Positions 35,366-44,979 of a DNA stretch of 64,000 bases are shown here, piece by piece. Position numbers and translations under genes: made by a program. A model generated the notes under the pieces. That model was given only the letters and a program-made list of their open reading frames with translations. It made no database searches and was not told the origin of the DNA. Positions within the stretch are counted from its first letter, which is position 1; the number at the start of each line of letters is the position of its first letter. This DNA comes from CAKZML01 sp963823435 (lineage in GTDB: Bacteria; Pseudomonadota; Gammaproteobacteria; Steroidobacterales; BM003). The stretch covers positions 34,828-98,827 of the forward strand of contig CAWGLN010000004.1 of assembly GCA_963823435.1 (NCBI GenBank). The letters run 5' to 3'.

Positions 35366-37069
35366 CTATTGCTTGAGATCTTCCAGCGACTTCAGGCGGG
35401 CAGGCTCAAATTCGTCACCCGGATACCAGGCTTGTTTCTCGTCGGCATTGGCAATGATCAGACCAGCCCAGAAGCCGAAGCGCGCATCCTCCAGCATACC
35501 GTCGAAATTCCAGTCGTCGGTCAGCTCGTCGCTGGGCTGATGATAGTTACGACTTGTGTAGGCATCCACCATCTCGGCGCCCCATTCCGGCGTATGACCA
35601 ACGAAATCGGTCCCGCCTTTCACATACAGACCCGGAACGCCAACCAGGGCCAGCGAAAATTGGTCGGAGCGGTAGTAGATGCCCTTGTCCGGAAACTGGT
35701 CGCCCGCCAGGGTGCGCCCCTGGTAGTCCGCTACCTGCCTGGCCACCGCATCGAGGCTGGATTTACCCAAACCGACAAAGGCCACGTCCCGGGTTTTTCC
35801 CCAGATATTCATGGCATCGAAATTGATGTCACCGGCGATACGACCCACTGGCAGAGGAGAATTGTTGGCGAAATACTTCGAACCCAGCAAGCCCTGCTCC
35901 TCGGCACCCACGAAGGCAATCATGATCGAACGCCTGGGCCTCTCGGGCATGGAGGCAATAGCACGGGCAATGGCCAGCACCGAGGCGGTACCCGAGGCAT
36001 TATCACGTGCGCCGTTGTATATACGATCATCGGGGTTGACGTTCATATCCGCCAGGCCGATACCCAGGTGATCATGATGGGCGATGTAGACCACCACTTC
36101 CTTTTTCAGCTCCGGATCACTGCCTTCCAGGATACCCAGAACGTTGGCCGAACCGGAATCCGCCAGCGTATTGTCAAAGGTGATGGATGTCCGGACCTTC
36201 AGGGACACCGGTTGAAAGTCGCGACTCTTGGCCGACTCGATTAATGCGTCCATGTCCTGCCCACCCAGCGCGAAGACCTTGCGTGCCGCATCCTCGGTCA
36301 CCCAGGCCGCCATTTGCAGACGTGGCTCTTCGCCCGCAGGTAATTCGAACTGCTCGCCGGTCCAGGAGGTCTGCACCACCTGCCAGGGATAGCCTGCCGA
36401 GGGCGTGGTGTGGATGATGATGGCGCCCGCAGCGCCCTGTTGCGCGGCGCTGTCATACTTGTAGCGCCAGCGTCCGTAATACAGGCGGCGCTCGCCCTCG
36501 AACAACTCGGGATCCCAGTCCGGATCATTGTTGAGCATGACCAGGACCTTGCCCTTCAGGTCCTGTCCCTTGTAATCGTCCCACTGGTATTCGGGCGCCT
36601 GTATGCCATACCCGACGAACACCAGTTCGCCGTTCTCCACGCTCGCACGTTCGGCCTGCACGCCACTACCCACGATAAATTCTTCGCTTTGCTGCAGGGC
36701 GAATTCCTCACCCTCGCGTGAAAAGGTCCAGGACAGGGGCTGCGAGGAGTTGATGCCGATCAGGGCAAAGGGCTGCTCCCAACCACCATCGGCGGCGGCC
36801 GGCTTGTAGCCCATGGCCTCCAGTTGCTTTGCCAGGTAGGCACGGGTCTTTTGATCGCCGGCGCTGCCCGGTCCGCGACCCTCGTAGGCGTCACTGGAAA
36901 TCTCGGCCACGGTGGCGCGAATTTCTTCTGCGGAAATACTTTCCGACGCGACAACGGCCCTGGGGGTGAACACCGAGTCACCGGTTTGCGCTACGGGCGC
37001 GGGCGTCTTCGGCCCGTCGCAGGCACAAAGCAAAACAACGGAAAGAATAATGGGGAAAGTTACGCGCAT
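35366..37069 (-). CDS. M28-family aminopeptidase lipoprotein with PA domain
   Basis: This protein of 567 residues starts with a lipoprotein signal (MRVTFPIILSVVLLCAC, lipobox LCAC at 14-17), so the mature enzyme is tethered to a membrane outside the cytoplasm. A PA insert (FVGYGIQAPEYQWDDYKG to GAAGAIIIHTTPSAGYPW) precedes the M28 zinc peptidase domain. Metal ligands are in AHHDHLG, ARDNASG and GAEEQGLLGS, with later residues in FDAMNIWG and RNYHQPSDE. The start at 37069 is preferred because the longer frame (to 37219) would begin inside the 116-bp repeat array. It probably trims peptides for uptake. Confidence 0.9.
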   Translation of the reverse strand: MRVTFPIILSVVLLCACDGPKTPAPVAQTGDSVFTPRAVVASESISAEEIRATVAEISSDAYEGRGPGSAGDQKTRAYLAKQLEAMGYKPAAADGGWEQPFALIGINSSQPLSWTFSREGEEFALQQSEEFIVGSGVQAERASVENGELVFVGYGIQAPEYQWDDYKGQDLKGKVLVMLNNDPDWDPELFEGERRLYYGRWRYKYDSAAQQGAAGAIIIHTTPSAGYPWQVVQTSWTGEQFELPAGEEPRLQMAAWVTEDAARKVFALGGQDMDALIESAKSRDFQPVSLKVRTSITFDNTLADSGSANVLGILEGSDPELKKEVVVYIAHHDHLGIGLADMNVNPDDRIYNGARDNASGTASVLAIARAIASMPERPRRSIMIAFVGAEEQGLLGSKYFANNSPLPVGRIAGDINFDAMNIWGKTRDVAFVGLGKSSLDAVARQVADYQGRTLAGDQFPDKGIYYRSDQFSLALVGVPGLYVKGGTDFVGHTPEWGAEMVDAYTSRNYHQPSDELTDDWNFDGMLEDARFGFWAGLIIANADEKQAWYPGDEFEPARLKSLEDLKQ

Positions 37070-37159
37070 GGCTGAAATCCTGAGCTTGGGTGCATTGACA
37101 AAGACCCGCAGGGTAGCAGTTATCAGGCCCCGAGTCAGTGGTTCAATAATGGACTTGAT

Positions 37160-37490
37160 CCAGGCAGCCCATCCGCCACACGCGAAGAAGACACGCGTAG
37201 GGTGCACTCCGTGCACCATTTGAAACGGTGCGTAAAACGCACCCTACCGTTCGCCATCCTAATCGGTGCGAAAACCCACCCTGCCTACCCGCCACAGGCC
37301 GAGAAAACACGCGTAGGGTGCACTCCGTGCACCATTTGAAACGGTGCGTAAAACGCACCCTACCGTTCGCCATCCTAATCGGTGCGAAAACCCACCCTGC
37401 CTACCCGCCACAGGCCGAGAAAACACGCGTAGGGTGCACTCCGTGCACCATTTGAAACGGTGGGTAAAATGCACCCCGCATCGCACCGTC
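37160..37490. repeat. Tandem 116-bp repeat array with double-palindrome core
   Basis: About 2.6 copies of a 116-bp unit lie in tandem, with core landmarks GTAGGGTGCACTCCGTGCACC at 37197, 37313 and 37429. Each core has two hairpins, GGTGCAC-TCC-GTGCACC and GGTGCGT-AAA-ACGCACC, bracketed by GTAGGGTGC and GCACCCTAC. This is a REP/BIME-like structure. The array separates the peptidase gene from the DUF1244 gene, both minus-strand, so it sits in the peptidase promoter side. A single diverged copy occurs at 42950-43062. Confidence 0.85.
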
Positions 37491-37527
37491 GAAAGTGATG
37501 CATAAAATGCAGCCTGCGCTGTATTCC

Positions 37528-37848
37528 CTAGTCGCTGGCCTTCAGACGTGCATGTTCAAACACTGCCAATTGCTCTTTCGTGGCTTTCTCCAGGTAGCGG
37601 TCCTTGTACTCGGCATATGGCATACCGTAAACCACTTCCCGTGCCTGTTCGTAGTCCATCTCCAGACCCCGCTCGCCTGCCTCGGCGCTATACCACTTGG
37701 CGATACAGTTGCGACAGAAAAATGCGAGATTCATGAGGTCGATGTTCTGGACTTCCGGGTGTTTTCCCAGGTGCTCAAGGAGACGGCGGAAAGTGGCCGC
37801 TTCGATTTCGGTTCGGGTCTTGTCGTCGATCGTGTTATCCAGGCTCAT
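37528..37848 (-). CDS. DUF1244 family protein
   Basis: The 106-residue protein contains the family core EIEAATFRRLLEHLGKHPEV, NIDLMNLAFFCRNCIAKWY and REVVYGMPYAEYK. The CRNC pair and nearby acidic residues are invariant in relatives and may bind metal. Members are widespread in proteobacteria; function is unknown. It is preceded closely by fadH on the same strand (35 bases), so they are likely co-transcribed. Confidence 0.88.
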   Translation of the reverse strand: MSLDNTIDDKTRTEIEAATFRRLLEHLGKHPEVQNIDLMNLAFFCRNCIAKWYSAEAGERGLEMDYEQAREVVYGMPYAEYKDRYLEKATKEQLAVFEHARLKASD

Positions 37849-37883
37849 GCATTTCTTCCATTGAATTCAGTAGGGACAGATAG

Positions 37884-39923
37884 TTACAGGGACGCTGCCA
37901 GGCGACTACCCTGGTTGATCGCACGCTTGGCGTCCAGTTCCGAGGCCTCGTCGGCGCCACCGATAATGTACACCGGTATTCCGGCGGCCTTCACGGGCTC
38001 GGCCAATTCCCGCAGCGGCACCTGACCGGCACACAGGATAATATTGTCCACCTCCAGCCAGGTCGGATCACTACGGTCTTTGCCGTAACTGATCAGCAGG
38101 CCACGCTCCTCGATACGCTCGTAATTGACACCGCCGAGCATGCGTACTTTGCGCATTTTCAGACTGGCCCGGTGTATCCACCCGGTGGTCTTGCCCAGCC
38201 CGCCACCCAGCTTGCCGGCAGAGCGTTGCAGCAGCGTGACCTCCCGTTCGGGCGCAGGCACCCTGGGACCGGTCTCGGACACGCCGCCCCGGGCAGAAGA
38301 CGGATCCACGACGCCCCATTCCTCCAGCCACTCCTGCAGGTCCAGGGTACTTGAGTGACCACCGGTGACCAGGTACTCGGCCACGTCGAAGCCAATTCCT
38401 CCCGCGCCGACGATGGCCACACGCTTGCCCACCGGGGCCTTGCCACGCAGCACATCGATGTAGTTGAGCACCCTGGGATGATCCTGGCCGGGAATCTCGG
38501 GGTCACGGGGCAAAACACCGGTAGCCAGCACGACATCGTCGTAACCGCCGGCGACCAGCTCATCCCCTTCAACCCGGGTATTGAGCTTCAGATTGACGTC
38601 ATGCAACTCAAGCTGGCGCCGGTAGTAGGCAATCATGTCGTGAAACTCTTCCTTGCCCGGCACCTGCTTGGCCATGTTCAACTGGCCACCAATTTCCGCG
38701 GCGCCTTCAAACAAGTCCACGCTATGACCACGCCTGGCCAGAACCACCGCGGTGGCCAAACCGGCCGGGCCGGCGCCTACGATCGCGACTCGCCTGGGCG
38801 CCCTGGTGGGCAGGTAGTTCAATTCCGTCTCATGACAGGCCCGGGGATTGACCAGGCAGGAACTCATCTTGTTTTTGAACGTGTGATCAAGGCAGGCCTG
38901 GTTGCAGGCGATACAAACATTCACCTCGTCAGCCCGCTGTTGCTCGGCCTTGAGTACAAACTCCGGATCCGCCAGCAGGGGTCGGGCCATCGAAACCATG
39001 TCGGCACAACCGTCTGCCAGGACCTTTTCGGCCGTCTGGGGCAAATTGATGCGGTTCGAGGTTATCAGCGGAATGCTGACCTCTTGCTTCATTTTCCGGG
39101 TGACCCAGGTAAACGCCGCCCGCGGTACCGAGGTGGCAATGGTCGGCACCCTGGCCTCGTGCCAGCCTATGCCGGTATTGATGAGTGTAGCCCCGGCGGC
39201 CTCGACAGCCTTGGCCAGCGTCACGACCTCCTCCCAGGTGCTGCCATCGGGAATCAGGTCGATCATGGACAATCGATAGATGATGATGAAGTCCTTGCCC
39301 ACCGCTTCCCGGGTGCGGGCGACAATTTCCACCGGCAAACGCATGCGATTGCTGTAGTCACCACCCCACTGGTCGGTACGCTTGTTGGTGTGAGTCACCA
39401 GGAATTCGTTTATGAAATATCCTTCCGAACCCATGATCTCCACGCCATCGTAGCCGGCCTCCCGGGCCAGCGTGGCGGAGCGCACAAAGGCCTGGATTTG
39501 CCTTTCCACACCACGGGCCGAAAGTTCGTGCGGAACAAAGGGCGTGATGGGAGATTTCACTTTCGAGGGGGCTACCGAGAAAGGGTGGTAGCCATAACGT
39601 CCGGCATGCAGTATTTGCATGGCGATCTTGCCGCCCTCGGTGTGCACCGCATCGGTCACCCGCTTGTGCCTGCGCGCATGTCGCTTGCCACTCATCATCC
39701 CGGAAAGCGGCTTTACCCAGCCCGCGACATTGGGCGCATACCCGCCGGTGACAATCAGGCCCACCCCTCCGCGGGCCCGCTCGGCAAAGTAGGCAGCCAG
39801 GCGCTCATGCTTGTTTCCGTCTTCCAGACCGGTATGCATGGATCCCATCAGCACACGGTTTTTCAAGGTCGTGAAACCCAGGTCCAGGGGCGAGAGGAGG
39901 TGGGGATAAAGGGAATGCGGCAT
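37884..39923 (-). CDS. fadH: 2,4-dienoyl-CoA reductase FadH (NADPH, FMN/FAD/4Fe-4S)
   Basis: This protein of 679 residues has the two-part structure of FadH: an N-terminal FMN barrel of the old yellow enzyme type (LGFTTLKNRVLMGSMHTGLE, AGYDGVEIMGSEGYFINEFL), the iron-sulfur cysteines in CIACNQACLDHTF and SSCLVNP, and a C-terminal FAD/NADPH module (VAIVGAGPAGLATAVVLARR, VAIVGAGGIGFDVAEYL). It reduces 2,4-dienoyl-CoA intermediates of unsaturated fatty acid oxidation. Together with the acyl-CoA dehydrogenase at 10.3 kb it points to fatty acid use. The gene is intact. Confidence 0.94.
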   Translation of the reverse strand: MPHSLYPHLLSPLDLGFTTLKNRVLMGSMHTGLEDGNKHERLAAYFAERARGGVGLIVTGGYAPNVAGWVKPLSGMMSGKRHARRHKRVTDAVHTEGGKIAMQILHAGRYGYHPFSVAPSKVKSPITPFVPHELSARGVERQIQAFVRSATLAREAGYDGVEIMGSEGYFINEFLVTHTNKRTDQWGGDYSNRMRLPVEIVARTREAVGKDFIIIYRLSMIDLIPDGSTWEEVVTLAKAVEAAGATLINTGIGWHEARVPTIATSVPRAAFTWVTRKMKQEVSIPLITSNRINLPQTAEKVLADGCADMVSMARPLLADPEFVLKAEQQRADEVNVCIACNQACLDHTFKNKMSSCLVNPRACHETELNYLPTRAPRRVAIVGAGPAGLATAVVLARRGHSVDLFEGAAEIGGQLNMAKQVPGKEEFHDMIAYYRRQLELHDVNLKLNTRVEGDELVAGGYDDVVLATGVLPRDPEIPGQDHPRVLNYIDVLRGKAPVGKRVAIVGAGGIGFDVAEYLVTGGHSSTLDLQEWLEEWGVVDPSSARGGVSETGPRVPAPEREVTLLQRSAGKLGGGLGKTTGWIHRASLKMRKVRMLGGVNYERIEERGLLISYGKDRSDPTWLEVDNIILCAGQVPLRELAEPVKAAGIPVYIIGGADEASELDAKRAINQGSRLAASL

Positions 39924-40000
39924 AACTTTTTAGTCCTTGGCAGTGCTTTCCTGGCAAGCAAATGTCGATGCGTTTTTCAGCGCCCGGCGAAATAACCCGC

Positions 40001-40477
40001 TTACTTTGCCGTGACTACTGCCGACAGTCCACCCGAGTCGCACCCGGCCCTGCGAAGCCGGGCCTTGAATGCGACGAGTGACGGCATTTCAGGCGCGAAA
40101 AACAGGTGGGTAGTGCAATGGCAGTCCGAGGCGCCAAACCCCGGCCAGGCACCGGCGATGCCACGTCCCTGCCCCAGGACTTGCGCCCAGAGATGTTCCA
40201 TCGGTTCGTTTTGTGTCTGAAACCAGGCGGCCACGGGCGACATGTGTCGGCCCAGGTAATCGACGTGCCAGCGCAGGGTCTGAGCCCCGAGCAGATGACG
40301 CGACAAGCGCGCCCTGATGCCACCCGGACCAAACGCACTGCCTACATATAAATACACACCGGCCTGCAGCACTCTCTCACCCAGCGCTCCCGCCTGAACG
40401 GGCATGGCCACCTGGGTGAACAGGGCCAATACATAACTGCCGCTTGAAGCGGGAAGAATCAGGCTCTGGCCGGACAC
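40001..40477 (-). CDS. DUF123 / GIY-YIG-like protein
   Basis: The 158-residue protein has the DUF123 layout: SGSYVLALFTQVAM, AGVYLYVGSAFGPGGIRARL, LRWHVDYLGRHM and a late ASDCHCTTHLF. The core resembles a GIY-YIG nuclease fold with altered catalytic residues. Function in the family is unknown; archaeal relatives are fused to endonuclease III. The start is GTG at 40477 with GAGGG upstream. Confidence 0.85.
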   Translation of the reverse strand: MSGQSLILPASSGSYVLALFTQVAMPVQAGALGERVLQAGVYLYVGSAFGPGGIRARLSRHLLGAQTLRWHVDYLGRHMSPVAAWFQTQNEPMEHLWAQVLGQGRGIAGAWPGFGASDCHCTTHLFFAPEMPSLVAFKARLRRAGCDSGGLSAVVTAK

Positions 40478-40517
40478 CGCGGGTCAGCCCTCACTTGAAA
40501 GGTCATCTTTATGCACG

Positions 40518-41033
40518 CTATGCATCACTTGTTTTTGCAAGCCGCTCACGTTTTTCGCTGGCCTTGCGCAATTTCTCCATGTGCAAGATCAGTCCGTCCG
40601 TGGTGCGCTTGAGCAACTCCAGTTCCTCCACACTCAGGTCATCCAGGCGCTCAAGGTTGTACTCGATGGTGTCGATGATCTTGCTCGCCGGTCGTTGCAA
40701 GGGGCGCATGAAATACGCGGTGATGGTCGCCACGATGGCGCCAAAGAACAGGATGGATCCGGTCACCATCCAGGTGGCGCCAAACAGACGACCGAGACCC
40801 GTCACAGGCCGATCCGCAATGCCCGCAGTGGTAAATGCCGCCACGCACCAGTACAGGGCGTCACCGTAATGCAGGATGGACGTGCCGGGCGTATGGCGCT
40901 CGGCAAAATACAAGGCCGCAGCGAACACGGCCCAGGCCACGAGCAGCAAGCCGACAAGACTGATAAAAGGCGTTTGCTCGATGATTTCGCGACTGAAACG
41001 CTGCAAGCGTGTGCGACCGACTTGAAGTTTCAT
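40518..41033 (-). CDS. Two-transmembrane ion-channel-like protein with altered selectivity filter
   Basis: This protein of 171 residues has one helix (FISLVGLLLVAWAVFAAALY, 23-42), a pore loop, a second helix (ATWMVTGSILFFGAIVATIT) and a C-terminal coiled-coil-like tail rich in E, L and K. The layout is that of the Ion_trans_2 pore domain. The filter TTVGYGD of potassium channels is replaced by TTAGIAD (68-74), so potassium selectivity is doubtful. The ATG at 41033 has GGAGGTG upstream. It is divergent from the ABC exporter at 41145. Confidence 0.82.
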   Translation of the reverse strand: MKLQVGRTRLQRFSREIIEQTPFISLVGLLLVAWAVFAAALYFAERHTPGTSILHYGDALYWCVAAFTTAGIADRPVTGLGRLFGATWMVTGSILFFGAIVATITAYFMRPLQRPASKIIDTIEYNLERLDDLSVEELELLKRTTDGLILHMEKLRKASEKRERLAKTSDA

Positions 41034-41144
41034 GACGGGCACCTCCGTTGCGCAATCATAGCCCCTGGCAAACCCGGCTGGCCAATGCCGACAACGATGC
41101 AAGTTTCCGCGCCACCCGACGCCGCCATTTGCTAGACTCCGTCC

Positions 41145-43031
41145 ATGTCTGAAAACACCCCGACTTCTTTCCAGGCCCTGCTTCGGCTACTGCGTTACGC
41201 CAGTGGTTACCGGCGGCGCATCACCCTCGCCTCACTGTGCTCGATGCTGAACAAATTGTTCGATGTCATGCCGGAAATTCTTATCGGTATCGCCATCGAT
41301 GTCGTGGTTCGCCAACAGGATTCCTTCGTGGCCGAACTGGGCGTGGCGGATCCCAAGTGGCAGATGCTCCTGCTGGCGGGTCTGACCTTGTTGATCTGGA
41401 TGGGTGAGTCCCTGTTCGAATATCTGCACCTGGTGATGTGGCGCAACCTGGCCCAGGATCTGCAGCACGCCATGCGTCTGGACGCCTATACCCATGTGCA
41501 ACGACTGGACCTGGCCTATTTCGAAGATCGCAGTACCGGCAACCTGGTTTCGATACTCAATGACGATGTGAACCAGCTGGAGCGCTTTTTCAACGGCGGC
41601 GCCAACAGCCTGATACAGGTGGTCACCACCCTGCTGGCCGTGGGCGGCGTGTTTTTTGCGGTCTCGCCGCTGATCGCACTGATGGCCTTTACGCCCGATA
41701 CCGGTCATCGTCATCGGGGCCTTCTATTTCCAGCGCCGCGCACAACCTCTGTATGCAGAGGTGCGCAACCGGGTGGGCATGTTGGCCGGACGCTTGTCCG
41801 GAAATATCTCGGGCATCACCACGATCAAGAGCTTTGCCACCGAGGAATTGGAGGCCGGCGCCATACGCGAGGAAAGCGAGGCCTACGTGGCCGCCAACCG
41901 CCGGGCCATCGCTATCAGTTCCGGCATTCATCCCGATTATTCGCATGGCCATCCTGGCCGGCTTCGTCGCGACTTTCCTGCTGGGCGGATGGATGACCCT
42001 GGAAGGCAAGCTCAATGTGGGCGCCTACGGGGTACTGGTGTTCCTCACCCAGCGCCTGCTCTGGCCTCTTACCGGCCTGGCCGAAACCGTTGACCTGTTT
42101 GAGCGCGCCATGGCCTCCTCCCGGCGCATCCTCGATCTGATCGAGGTACCGGTGCGTATCCGTGACCGGGCCGACGCCAGGACACTGGCGAGCATACGGG
42201 GTCGGATCCAGTACCAGGACATATGCTTCTCCTACAGCCCCGGTCACCCGGTATTGCACGATATAAACCTGGATATTCCCGGCCAGCAGCACGGTGGCCT
42301 TCGTGGGCCAGACCGGTTCAGGCAAAAGCACCCTGGTCAAGTTGCTGCTACGTTTTTATGCGCCCGACAGCGGTCGCCTGCTGCTGGACGGTGAGCCGGT
42401 CGAAGGCCTGCAACTGGACTGCCTGCGACGTAGCATCGGGCTGGTCAGCCAGGATGTATTTCTGTTTCACGGCACGGTACGCGAGAACATCGCCTACGGG
42501 ACACCCGGCGCCAGCTTCGAGCAGGTCAGGACGGCGGCGGATGCGGCCGAGGCCAGCGAGTTTATCCAGCGTCTGCCCGATGGCTATGACACCCTGGTGG
42601 GCGAACGTGGACAGAAACTCTCCGGTGGCCAGCGGCAGCGTCTGTCGATTGCCCGGGCCTTGCTGAAAGATCCACCGGTGCTGATCCTGGATGAAGCCAC
42701 CTCGGCGGTAGACAACGAGACAGAGGCTGCCATACAACGCTCCCTGCTGCGTATCTCCCATACCCGCACCACGCTGATCATCGCTCACCGTCTCTCCACC
42801 ATCGTGCATGCCGACACCATCCACGTGCTGGACAAGGGGCGGATCGTGGAGTCAGGCACACACCGGGAACTGTTGTCAGTCAACGGCATCTATGCAGGCT
42901 TATGGCGGGTGCAGACGGGTGATAAGGCGGGGGCGAGACAGTGTACCTTCGAAACCGGTGTGAAAACACACCCGGCCTACCTGCAACACGCCAGGAAGAC
43001 ACTCGTAGGGTGCACTTCGTGCACCATTTGA
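41145..43031 (+). CDS. ABC exporter, fused permease and ATPase (three frame breaks)
   Basis: MsbA-like half transporter: six-helix membrane domain (from RYASGYRRRITLASL to LTQRLLWPLTGLAETVDLFE) then ATPase with Walker A GQTGSGKST, signature LSGGQRQR, Walker B LILDEATS and His loop IIAHRLST. The frame shifts at about 41698, 41925 and 42281. Each is repaired by removing one base, and together the three restore the starting frame, giving about 627 residues. The last 30 or so residues (ending KTLVGCTSCTI) are encoded by the 116-bp repeat, which also supplies the TGA stop. Substrate unknown. Conservation on both sides of each break suggests sequence error rather than decay. Confidence 0.88.
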
Positions 43032-44293
43032 AACGGTGCGTAAAACGCACCCTACCTTTAACTGTCCAGGCGGGCGATGCTGACTCAGGCTGCGATCCTC
43101 GATGCCCAGGTAGATAGGCTCGGCTCGCTGGCGGTAGATATTCACCTTGGCGTTGAAGGCATGGTGGCAATGCCGTGCTTGTCGTGGATCTCCATCCGGC
43201 GCACGTCGTATCCGCCACCGGCCACAGGCTGCCCGGTCAGGTAGCACTTGATGGAGTTGATCGGCTCGCCGGCCAATTCCAGGCCGTTTAGCCTGGTCAG
43301 GTGTTCCTGCGCGATGTCCACAAAACGTATCGCATCCAGTTCTTCCGGATTCAGCATGGACTCGGCCGATGGCTGCTGCCTGAGTCTGAACTCACCGACC
43401 ATGATCTGCCCCGGCAAGCGCCTTGTCCACCATGCGCGCAAGCTCGATGGTCACGTCTCCCACCAGGTAGCTGTACAGCATGGGGCTGAGGCTTTCGGCC
43501 TGGTAGAACTCGTAACAACTGCCGAGGTGGAAGCAGGTCCGCAGTACCGGCACCACCCGGGTCTTGCCCTTGCGCCGGGCTATGGCATTGTCCGCCAGCA
43601 CCAGGTGCATGAAGTGATACAGGTTGGTGTTGGCATTGTCGCCTTCGTCACGATTCCAGATATAAAACCCGTCACCGGTGTTGGAACGCGCAAAACGTAT
43701 ATCGATCTTCTTGCTCAGCATGCGGCTGTGCGCCGAGTTAAGCGAATAGGACAAGCTGTTGAGCTGGGTCATCTGTTCAAACGGCGTGAGCAGGCTGAAG
43801 CCCACGATATCGAACAGTGCAACCGCACGGTTATCCGAAAAATTGATGCTGTAGCGACGAATGATGCGCTCGATTGAGTCGGTTTCCTGGATGCGCCCGC
43901 TGAGCGCGTGTTGCAGGGGAATCGACACCACCGAGAGTCCAAGTGTCCGGGCCATCTGCTCAAGGCGATCCAGGGCTCTGCCGCTTGGGACTGGAAACCA
44001 GTTCCCGGTAGAAACTGTCCTCGATGCTGATGGTGCCACGTGGGGCACGCTGAATCTGGTCGGCCAGGAAATAATGCGGAGCAATCAAAAAGGCGATGCC
44101 CTGGTCGGAAGGCGCCCAGCCCAGTATAAATTTCTCACCCAGCGCCCAGCTCTGGTGCAGGCGGTTATCCAGGTCGATCAGGTTGGTGTGCTCGGCGACG
44201 GTGAGATCCTCGCCAAACAATTCTGCATCTGCGCGGCTGCCTACGGTACCGAATCGCTGCGCTGCCGATTCAGGAGAAATTCTTGTCTGTCAT
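42900..44293 (-). CDS. Class III nucleotidyl cyclase-like protein (four frame breaks)
   Basis: The rebuilt protein starts at ATG 44293 (MTDKNSPESAAQRFGTVGSR) and has an unknown N-terminal region of about 200 residues followed by a class III cyclase-like core: metal Asp in VALFDIVGFS, second metal/glycine turn in SNTGDGFYIWN, and SYLVGDVTIELARMVDKAL. Breaks lie near 44281, 43985 and 43418 (+1 each) and near 43168 (-1). I do not see all substrate-specifying residues, so product (cAMP, cGMP or none) is open. The end of the frame reads through the 116-bp repeat, overlapping the convergent ABC exporter gene by about 130 bases. Confidence 0.6.
42950..43062. repeat. Single 116-bp-family repeat inside overlapping gene ends
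   Basis: This diverged copy of the array at 37.2 kb has GTAGGGTGCACTTCGTGCACC at 43005 and GGTGCGTAAAACGCACCCTAC after it. Upstream similarity includes GTGTGAAAACACACCCGGCC versus the array's GTGCGAAAACCCACCCTGCC. It lies between two convergent genes and both reading frames run into it. Confidence 0.85.
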
Positions 44294-44493
44294 CGCTGTG
44301 TTGTCTGCCCCATGTATACCGCTACGCGCCCTGGTCATGTTGTGGGCTGTTCACAGGCGGTCGTGATCATTCGTGTGCACGTTGTGGGCGAAATCCTAAC
44401 ACGGGACAGACTGCGATGACGCTGTTTCCTGCTCTGCCTACTGCCGATTTAACAGAATATTCCCGGCAGGCTGCTGCGGTAGACCCGAAGACC
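44294..44493. other. 200-bp gap upstream of the cyclase-like gene
   Basis: This lies between the cyclase-like start and the triple inverted-repeat element. I see no coding frame or RNA gene; it should carry the promoter of the cyclase-like gene. Confidence 0.35.
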
Positions 44494-44979
44494 GTCAGGG
44501 AGCCTCTGATCTAGTCTGGACGAATTAGATTGCTGGCGAAAAGATCCAGATTCAAGGCGCCAGTCGCACGCAATAGCCAGCTATTGCGAAGATTGGCAAC
44601 GCAGAAGCTGGGGCTTTTAGACGCAAGATACACGTTCATGACTGGATTAGAGGTCAGGGAGCCTCTGATCTAGTCTGGACGAATTAGATTGCTGGCGAAA
44701 AGATCCAGATTCAAGGCGCCAGTCGCACGCAATAGCCAGCTATTGCGAAGATTGGCAACGCAGAAGCTGGGGCTTTTAGACGCAAGATACACGTTCATGA
44801 CTGGATTAGAGGTCAGGGAGCCTCTGATCTAGTCTGGACGAATTAGATTGCTGGCGAAAAGATCCAGATTCAAGGCGCCAGTCGCACGCAATAGCCAGCT
44901 ATTGCGAAGATTGGCAACGCAGAAGCTGGGGCTTTTAGACGCAAGATACACGTTCATGACTGGATTAGAGGCTCCCTAG
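44494..44979. repeat. Structured inverted-repeat element, copy B: three tandem 159-bp units
   Basis: Three units of 159 bp start at 44494, 44653 and 44812 and appear identical by eye. Each has GGGAGCCTCTGATCTAGTC at one end and GACTGGATTAGAG at the other; the last unit closes with GCTCCCTAG. The core hairpin is CGCAATAG-CCAG-CTATTGCG. The CTAG at 44976-44979 supplies the stop codon of the minus-strand DUF3300 reading frame. Perfect identity implies a very recent amplification or an assembly artefact. Confidence 0.88.

Noticed and set aside
37228..37486. Short open frames on both strands within the 37-kb repeat array
   Set aside because: They are repeat-encoded, repeat themselves in each unit and have no ribosome binding site.
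37160..37490. CRISPR-like regular repeats
   Set aside because: Units are 116 bp tandem repeats with no unique spacers; the same holds for the 159-bp units at 44.5 kb, and no cas gene is present.
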